Source of the DNA: an uncultured Flammeovirgaceae bacterium
GTDB lineage: Bacteria; Bacteroidota; Bacteroidia; Cytophagales; Cyclobacteriaceae
Assembly (NCBI GenBank): GCA_946886805.1
Contig: CAMPJM010000119.1
Location: 1 to 9,763, forward strand
Direction of reading: 5' to 3'
Length of the DNA: 9,763 nucleotides
Below the pieces are notes generated by a model. The model was given only the letters and a program-made list of their open reading frames with translations. It was not told the origin of the DNA and did not search any database. The stretch's first letter is position 1. Every line of letters starts with the position of its first letter. Position numbers and translations under genes: made by a program. Shown one piece after another: positions 5,557-9,763 of this stretch.

Positions 5557-6786
5557 ATGGAAGTCCACACACTACAAGATAAGTACGAATTAAAGGAGCT
5601 GGAGCTCAATTCTTTGCTGGAGATTACACAATCCATCAATAATAATCTTCCTGAGGAGTCCTTATATAAAATTTATAATTTCATTTTGAGAGCAAATCTT
5701 AATATAAAGAAATTGGCTTTATATGTAAAAGATGAAGATTGGAATTGTAAAGTTAATTTCGGAACCAGAAGAAAATATTTAGATATTCCTCTAAATAGAA
5801 ATTTGTTAGAGTATAGGGAAATAGCTGGTTTGGAAAGCTGTGCGGACTGTACTCCCTTTGAAGAATTTGACACTATTATTCCTGTTGCACATAAAGATGA
5901 TATTCTAGCCTTTGTTTTTGTCAGCGGGTTCAAAGATGGGGAGATACCGGTTCCAAACGGTGGTCCACATACAAATTTTCTACAAGCCCTGACAAATATT
6001 ATCATTGTTGCTATAGAGAATAAAAAATTAGCCAGACATCAGTTGTTGCAGGAAGGGTTTCGAAAAGAGCTTGAAATTGCCAGAGAGGTTCAAAAGTTTC
6101 TATTTCCTAAAACCCTTCCATTTAATGATTCTCTTAAGGTAGAAGCCAGTTATCTTCCTCATCACCAAGTGAGTGGCGATTATTATGATTACATAGCGAT
6201 AAATGAGGACGAATTTTTATTATGTGTAGCCGATGTTTCAGGTAAGGGGATGCCAGCGGCTATTCTAATGTCTAATTTTCAGGCATCTTTAAGGATTATG
6301 GTTCGCCAGACCACCAAATTGAAAAAGATTATTCATGAGCTCAACCTTCAGATTTTAGACAATGCAAATGGGGAAAATTTTATTACTTTCTTCGTAGCCA
6401 TTTATAATCGCAAAAAGAAACTTTTGAATTATGTAAATGCGGGGCACAACCCTCCTGTTTTAATAAACTACGATAGGAACGAATCTGTATTATTAGAAAC
6501 CGGCACCACCATATTAGGGAGTTTTAACCCTCTGCCTTTTTTGAGGGTGGGTAAAGTCGAGGATTTGACCAGTTTCCTGTTTTTTGCCTATACCGATGGT
6601 ATCATAGAAACAACTAATCAAAAGGAGGAAGAATTTTCACTGGAGAGAGTCCAGAAAATTTTACATGAATCCAACCAAAAAGACTTGAAGAAAATTCATC
6701 AGAAGATTCTTTCGGAATTGGATAAACATAGAGGAAAGAACTTCTATAGAGATGATATAACGATGTTATCTTGCAGAGTGGACTAA
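5557..6786 (+). CDS. GAF domain-SpoIIE/PP2C-type serine/threonine phosphatase (RsbU-like)
   Basis: This is a 409-residue soluble signalling phosphatase. The N-terminal part (about 15-155) reads as a GAF-like sensor. A helical linker (158-183, with ELEIAREVQKFLFPKTLP) is the usual feature before SpoIIE/RsbU catalytic domains. The PP2C-type domain (about 195-409) has all expected motifs: VSGDYYD (205-211, D208), VADVSGKGMPAA (224-235, D226), FITFFVAIYN (275-284), NAGHNPP (294-300), AYTDGIIET (344-352, D347) and RDDITML (398-404, D399/D400). The metal-binding aspartates are intact, so it should be active. Such enzymes usually dephosphorylate STAS-type anti-anti-sigma proteins, but no STAS or kinase gene is nearby. 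The GAF part holds C64 and a C95-x-x-C98 pair that could bind metal or respond to redox, which is speculative. No membrane segment is seen. It starts 2 bp after the permease gene, which suggests regulated expression with it. Confidence 0.93.
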   Translation: MEVHTLQDKYELKELELNSLLEITQSINNNLPEESLYKIYNFILRANLNIKKLALYVKDEDWNCKVNFGTRRKYLDIPLNRNLLEYREIAGLESCADCTPFEEFDTIIPVAHKDDILAFVFVSGFKDGEIPVPNGGPHTNFLQALTNIIIVAIENKKLARHQLLQEGFRKELEIAREVQKFLFPKTLPFNDSLKVEASYLPHHQVSGDYYDYIAINEDEFLLCVADVSGKGMPAAILMSNFQASLRIMVRQTTKLKKIIHELNLQILDNANGENFITFFVAIYNRKKKLLNYVNAGHNPPVLINYDRNESVLLETGTTILGSFNPLPFLRVGKVEDLTSFLFFAYTDGIIETTNQKEEEFSLERVQKILHESNQKDLKKIHQKILSELDKHRGKNFYRDDITMLSCRVD

Positions 6787-6825
6787 AATGTAACCCTTTA
6801 CTTTATTAGAGATTGATTGTCGCTT

Positions 6826-7455
6826 ATGTATTTGCATAAAACTCCGTTCTGGTTAAAATCTTTGTTCCCTACCTATATTTGGCATAAACAAAGGACTGAA
6901 AAGAATATTTATTTAACCTTCGATGATGGCCCTATTCCTGTAGTGACAGATTTTGTGTTGAAGCAATTGGCTATTTATAATGCAAAGGCAACGTTTTTTT
7001 GCGTAGGGGATAATGTAAAGAAAAATCCGGCTGTATTCAGAAGTGCTGTTGACGAGGGTCATAGGGTGGGGAATCATACTTTTAATCACCTGGACGGCTG
7101 GAAAACCAGGGACTCAGATTATGTAGATAATATTTTAAAATGTAGAGAATCTTTAAACAAGCACGTCAGCAATCAACCCTTGAACCTTTTTAGGCCACCT
7201 TACGGCAAAATAAAGAAAAGTCAGGCGAAAATTTTAAACAAGGAATTTGAAATAGTGATGTGGGACGTACTCTCCGGTGATTTTGACATCAGCTTAAACA
7301 AAGAAAATTGTTTGTTTAAAACCATAAAAGCTACAAATAAAGGATCTATAGTAATTTTTCATGATAGCATAAAGGCGGAGGAAAATCTTAGATTTGTATT
7401 ACCAAGCTTCTTATCACATTTCACTGAAGCAGGTTATGTTTTTCAATCACTATGA
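6826..7455 (+). CDS. Polysaccharide deacetylase (NodB/CE4 family)
   Basis: This family removes acetyl groups from N-acetylated sugars in chitin-like polymers, peptidoglycan or related glycans. In the 209-residue form starting at 6826 the CE4 motifs are all present: TFDDGP (31-36, catalytic base D33 and metal ligand D34), H84-x-x-x-H88 in NHTFNH, FRPPYGK (122-128), MWDV (145-148) and IFHDS (177-181, H179). I chose the ATG at 6826 over the TTG at 6817 because it is a standard start and MYLHKTP fits the family N-terminus. No signal peptide or membrane segment is visible, which is odd for an enzyme acting on an exported polymer. Possible explanations are a cytoplasmic lipid-linked substrate or non-classical export. 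It follows the phosphatase after 39 bp and overlaps the next GT2 by 4 bp (ATGA), so the pair likely works on one glycan. Confidence 0.93.
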   Translation: MYLHKTPFWLKSLFPTYIWHKQRTEKNIYLTFDDGPIPVVTDFVLKQLAIYNAKATFFCVGDNVKKNPAVFRSAVDEGHRVGNHTFNHLDGWKTRDSDYVDNILKCRESLNKHVSNQPLNLFRPPYGKIKKSQAKILNKEFEIVMWDVLSGDFDISLNKENCLFKTIKATNKGSIVIFHDSIKAEENLRFVLPSFLSHFTEAGYVFQSL

Positions 7456-8555
7456 CACTTCTGATCCTTTTCTTCTGTAGCTTATTGTTGTTGCCTATAA
7501 TAATAGACATGTTATTATTATCACTATGGCTTTTTCAAAAAAAGGAACAAGACGTAAAGCATGAAATTTTTCCTGTTGTTTCTGTTTTAGTTGCAGTGAG
7601 AAACGAAGAAAAGAATATAAAAAGATGCATTGATGCCCTTTTGGCTGTAAATTACCCTTCGGAAAAGTTAGAAATAATAATTGGAGATGACGATTCCAAT
7701 GACGATTCGCTTAGACTAATTCAGGCATACGCCACTAAATATAAGCATATTTCTGTTATTCAAGTCATCGAAAATATACCTGGACTGAAAGGCAAAGCAA
7801 ATGTACTCGCGCAGCTTGCCAAAAGAGCAAAGGGTGAGTTTCTTTTTTTTACAGATGCTGATATACAAGTTCCCAAAAATTGGATGATTGAAATGTTGAA
7901 AGGCTTTTCCGAAAATGTCGGAATTGTCTCCGGAGTAACTGGGATCAAAGGTGATGGTTATTTCTCTTTATTTCAGTGCATGGATTGGATTTTTGCTTTG
8001 GGTATGACCAAAGTGGTAAATAATCTGGGGTATTCTATAACAGCACTTGGTAACAATATGGCGGTAAAGCGCCTGGCTTACGATGCAGTGGGAGGATATG
8101 AGAATATTCCTTTTTCAATCACAGAAGATTTTGAATTGTTAAAGCAAGTACAGAAAAAAGGATTTGTAGGAAATCAGCTATTTAACAAAGACGTTCTTGC
8201 ATGGTCATTGCCCGAGCATGATTTTAAAAGTTTGCTGATACAACGAAAGCGCTGGATGAAAGGAGCACTTCAGCTACCAAAGGTGATGGTTGCAATATTG
8301 TTTGCTCAGGCCTTGTTCTTTCCAGTTTTAATAGTTGTGATGGCCATAAATTTTAACTTAGGGCTTTTATTGTTGATTATTAAAATATTTATTCAAGCCG
8401 TGTTTATCAATTATTCTTTTTCCAAATTAGAGCGGAATGAAAAGCCAATTTCCTTAATAATATATGAGATATATGCGACGCTACTGTCACTGAGCCTGAT
8501 GGTTTATTATATTTTGCCAATTCCTATAAGATGGAAAGACCGAGAATATGTCTAA
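7452..8555 (+). CDS. Membrane glycosyltransferase family 2 protein (second copy)
   Basis: This 367-residue inner-membrane enzyme has the same layout as the GT2 at 2903-4042. A membrane segment (about 3-28) is followed by a GT-A domain with VAVRNEEKNI (47-56), IGDDDSNDDS (77-86), the metal-binding FTDADIQ (133-139, D135/D137), ITEDFELL (223-230, putative base D226) and QRKRW (264-268). C-terminal hydrophobic segments follow at about 278-298, 302-322 and 335-355. The D, DxD, ED, QxxRW pattern is that of membrane or processive GT2 enzymes; the sugar donor is not predictable. Its start codon overlaps the deacetylase stop (ATGA), a strong sign of coupled translation and a shared substrate. An 8-T run (7843-7850) lies just before the DxD codons. 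It is the last gene of the cluster and is followed by a GC-rich hairpin. Confidence 0.93.
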   Translation: MTLLILFFCSLLLLPIIIDMLLLSLWLFQKKEQDVKHEIFPVVSVLVAVRNEEKNIKRCIDALLAVNYPSEKLEIIIGDDDSNDDSLRLIQAYATKYKHISVIQVIENIPGLKGKANVLAQLAKRAKGEFLFFTDADIQVPKNWMIEMLKGFSENVGIVSGVTGIKGDGYFSLFQCMDWIFALGMTKVVNNLGYSITALGNNMAVKRLAYDAVGGYENIPFSITEDFELLKQVQKKGFVGNQLFNKDVLAWSLPEHDFKSLLIQRKRWMKGALQLPKVMVAILFAQALFFPVLIVVMAINFNLGLLLLIIKIFIQAVFINYSFSKLERNEKPISLIIYEIYATLLSLSLMVYYILPIPIRWKDREYV

Positions 8556-8570
8556 CCTTGATACTCTAAC

Positions 8571-8606
8571 CTAGACAAGCCCCCGAAATGCTTCGGGGCT
8601 GGCTAG
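8571..8606. terminator. GC-rich hairpin after the second GT2, possible terminator
   Basis: CCCCGAA (8581-8587) pairs with TTCGGGG (8592-8598) around a 4-nt ATGC loop. The stem extends through AG (8578-8579) to CT (8599-8600) with one extra C. An outer CTAG (8571-8574) can pair with CTAG (8603-8606). It sits 15 bp past the stop codon, which fits a transcript end. No T-tract follows on either strand, so it may act as an RNA 3'-stabilising structure or a weak bidirectional terminator. Confidence 0.55.
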
Positions 8607-8784
8607 AACAAAAAAATCAAGCAAAGATTAATTCAGGAAAAAATGCAAAGAACGCAAAGCTGTACTTATAACTAGCTTTAAAATAAAGTTACAATGTTTG
8701 CTTGTATTTAAAGTTTTGCCAATGCCATAGGCATGCACATTGCAAAATAACACGGGTTCAATGATAAGAGCCTAAAACTAACCA

Positions 8785-8830
8785 TAAAGAGCTAATAACA
8801 AAAGCTAACAGCTAAATACTAACAGCTTCA
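8785..8830. repeat. Clustered CTAACAGCT / AGCTAA short repeats
   Basis: The 9-mer CTAACAGCT occurs at 8805-8813 and again at 8819-8827, 14 bp apart. AGCTAA occurs at 8790, 8803 and 8810. This is a small degenerate direct-repeat cluster in non-coding DNA. On the minus strand it reads as AGCTGTTAG words. It is too short and irregular to be a CRISPR array. Confidence 0.5.
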
Positions 8831-8852
8831 AACACCCAAACCCTAAATCCAG

Positions 8853-8957
8853 CTTAACACCAAAGCTCCTGTGTAAAACTTCTACCGAACAAAATTTGCG
8901 TTTACCTTAATAAGGCTCCACTGTTAAAACTTCTACCGAAAAAATATTTACGTTATT
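8853..8957. repeat. Two tandem degenerate units of about 53 bp
   Basis: Unit 1 (8853-8905) and unit 2 (8906-8957) each begin CTTAA, continue through a GCTCC block, and share the exact 15-mer TAAAACTTCTACCGA (8874-8888 and 8925-8939). Both end with AAA, a T-rich run and a [GA]CGTT core. The shared 15-mers start 51 bp apart, with small indels elsewhere. A shorter related piece, ACTTCCGAATTTTCGTTTAC (8961-8980), may be a third, partly deleted copy. Confidence 0.7.
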
Positions 8958-8958
8958 T

Positions 8959-9055
8959 AGACTTCCGAATTTTCGTTTACATACTGTAGAGGTTTCATTA
9001 AGCATGCAAGCCAAAATAGGGTACCGAATTCTAAGGTACTAAACTTCGGAAGTCT
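8959..9055. repeat. 11-bp inverted repeat bracketing a 97-bp segment
   Basis: AGACTTCCGAA (8959-8969) and TTCGGAAGTCT (9045-9055) are exact reverse complements separated by 75 bp. The interior holds GGTAC twice (9020-9024 and 9035-9039). The arrangement resembles the ends of a very small non-autonomous element, but no flanking target-site duplication is evident. It could equally be two inverted copies of a dispersed repeat word. Confidence 0.55.
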
Positions 9056-9157
9056 CTGCTTGTAAAGATCCAAGACCACGAAAGACAAATAGGGACTCTG
9101 AGGCCACAAATCCGACCCAACTTTCAGCTTTCCACTTTCTCCCCCAATTCCCAACAC
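9039..9157 (-). pseudogene. Short coding-like relic, probably part of a dispersed repeat
   Basis: One minus-strand frame reads without a stop from near 9157 down to a TAG at 9039-9041, with segments WVGFVASESLFVFRG and LGSLQAETSEV. I recall very similar short 'proteins' scattered in intergenic regions of Cytophagales genomes, which suggests a repeat that is open by chance, not a gene. It has no clear start codon and runs into the oxidoreductase stop region. A 66-codon ATG frame over the same DNA (8957-9157) is likewise not considered a gene. Confidence 0.35.
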
Positions 9158-9763
9158 CTAGTCCCCAAAACCTAAAATAACCACCCGCTTTTCCTCATTA
9201 CTCTTCATCGCCATTTCTATAACTTTAATAGTATCCCTTGCTTCTTCCGCTTTCACCAAAAGAGTTTCTTCGCCCAAAATTGTTTTATAAATATTATCGT
9301 AGTATTCCCGGTAATCCCCTCTTTCTGTTTCGACTTTGCCTTTGAAATTCAGCCCATTTAAATTGGTATTTAAGATGCCCCATGATGATTCCGGAGCAAC
9401 GCCCCAGTCGGCTTTATCATTCGGAAATATGCCTGCTTTCAAATCCTCTTCCTGTACGTCCATGCCATAGGACTGATAAGCCCCTTCGGTTCCCAAAAGG
9501 GTAATTCTAGGTCCTATTTCTTTTACAAGCATACCTGCTTTTAGGGTGGCTTTTAGGCTTCCAAAATTTAAGACGAGTTCAAAATTATCTGTTATTTGAC
9601 CACCTTCCCGTTGTATTCGTATGTCGGCATATACCGAATCGGGTAAGCCAAAGTAACTCAGCGCCTGATCAATAAGATGGGATCCAAGGTCATATAATAA
9701 ACCGGTGCCGGGTTCAGGTTCTTCTTTCCAGGTATCGGGCTTTATAAAATTCCTATACCTGTC
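9158..9763 (-). CDS. Gfo/Idh/MocA-family oxidoreductase, C-terminal part (N-terminus beyond window)
   Basis: This frame is open to the right edge, giving the last 201 residues of a protein usually about 345 long. The family is NAD(P)-dependent dehydrogenases and related enzymes acting on sugars, inositols or sugar derivatives in the cytoplasm. The visible part is the C-terminal alpha/beta substrate domain, beginning at YRNFIKPDTW. It carries the signature GTGLLYDLGSHLIDQAL (visible residues 19-35), where D25 and H29 are the conserved active-site positions. Later blocks such as LLGTEGAY and DYREYYDNIYKTI also fit YdgJ-like members. The Rossmann NAD-binding domain and the EKP motif lie outside the window. 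The Met at 9532 is internal, because coding with clear family sequence continues upstream of it. The gene converges on the second GT2 and is not part of that operon. The substrate is unknown. Confidence 0.92.
   Translation of the reverse strand, partial: DRYRNFIKPDTWKEEPEPGTGLLYDLGSHLIDQALSYFGLPDSVYADIRIQREGGQITDNFELVLNFGSLKATLKAGMLVKEIGPRITLLGTEGAYQSYGMDVQEEDLKAGIFPNDKADWGVAPESSWGILNTNLNGLNFKGKVETERGDYREYYDNIYKTILGEETLLVKAEEARDTIKVIEMAMKSNEEKRVVILGFGD

Larger units (their letters stand above)
8556..9157. other. Gene-free convergent stretch rich in repeat relics
   Basis: About 600 bp lie between the 3' ends of the second GT2 (plus) and the oxidoreductase (minus), with no credible gene. Contents from left to right are a GC-rich hairpin (8571-8606) and a small 'ATGCAAAGAACGCAAAG' stretch (8642-8658) resembling a 'cgcaaag' intergenic repeat I recall from other genomes. 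Then come clustered AGCTAA/AACAGCT words (8790-8827), two tandem units of about 53 bp (8853-8957), an 11-bp inverted repeat (8959-9055) and a coding-like relic on the minus strand (9039-9157). I see nothing clear in 8660-8785 apart from a small ATGCC/GGCAT palindrome near 8722-8734. Confidence 0.65.

Noticed and set aside
5673..6005. 110-codon minus-strand frame opposite the phosphatase GAF region
   Set aside because: It is antisense to a well-supported gene and has no recognisable motif.
6817..6825. TTG at 6817 as the deacetylase start, adding three residues
   Set aside because: The ATG at 6826 is in the same frame, is a standard start and begins at the family-like MYLHKTP. Nothing upstream supports use of TTG.
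7760..7948. 62-codon minus-strand frame opposite the second GT2
   Set aside because: It is antisense to the GT2 catalytic domain and short, with no supporting features.
8785..8957. CRISPR-like array
   Set aside because: The repeats are too few, degenerate and irregularly spaced, there are no uniform spacers, and no cas genes are nearby.
8957..9157. 66-codon minus-strand ATG frame
   Set aside because: It overlaps the inverted repeat and the coding-like relic, has no recognisable domain, and another frame over the same DNA matches the repeat-like sequence better.
9158..9532. Separate 124-residue minus-strand gene starting at the ATG at 9532
   Set aside because: The same frame is open to the window edge and contains the conserved GTGLLYDLGSHLIDQ motif upstream, so this Met is internal to the oxidoreductase.

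Overview
The window looks like chromosome from a member of the Bacteroidota, most likely the class Cytophagia. This rests on the AT-rich composition, the lack of convincing Shine-Dalgarno sites, GreA and RuvC sequences that read like Bacteroidota proteins, and intergenic repeat relics of a type I recall from Cytophagales genomes. The genus is not identifiable from what is visible. Nothing indicates a phage, plasmid, CRISPR array, insertion sequence, tRNA or rRNA.

Layout. (1) 29-906, plus strand: greA (transcript cleavage factor) and a HIT-family nucleotide-binding protein, 5 bp apart. (2) 907-1329: a convergent, gene-free stretch with three terminator-like hairpins, a remnant of a dispersed 'ATCC...CAGGATGACA' repeat and a perfect 10-bp inverted repeat. 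(3) 1330-1905, minus strand: ruvC, the Holliday-junction resolvase. (4) 1908-8555, plus strand: seven tightly packed genes that start only 2 bp from the ruvC start codon. They encode an LPG-synthase-TM/flippase-like membrane protein, a membrane glycosyltransferase 2 (GT2), an 85-residue acidic winged-helix-like protein, an OppC/DppC-type ABC permease with a large extracytoplasmic insertion, a GAF-SpoIIE (PP2C-type) phosphatase, a polysaccharide deacetylase and a second membrane GT2. Gaps are -4, 3, 3, 2, 39 and -4 bp, so this is almost certainly one operon or two coupled ones. (5) 8556-9157: a second convergent gene-free stretch full of degenerate repeats. It holds a GC-rich hairpin, clustered CTAACAGCT repeats, two tandem units of about 53 bp, an 11-bp inverted repeat and a short coding-like relic. 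(6) 9158-9763, minus strand: the C-terminal two thirds of a Gfo/Idh/MocA-family oxidoreductase that runs off the right edge.

Working together. greA and ruvC are housekeeping genes. The seven-gene cluster joins two membrane GT2 enzymes, a deacetylase that would act on N-acetylated glycans, and a polytopic protein of a family linked to lipid or glycolipid translocation. This suggests assembly or modification of an envelope glycolipid or glycan. The ABC permease and the phosphatase may be functionally linked or only co-transcribed. That role is inference; each family call is well supported by motifs. Most of the window is ordinary chromosomal content. The less ordinary points are the mixed operon with its phosphatase, the cysteine cluster in the phosphatase GAF domain, the acidic mini-protein, and the repeat relics found at both convergent gene ends and nowhere else.
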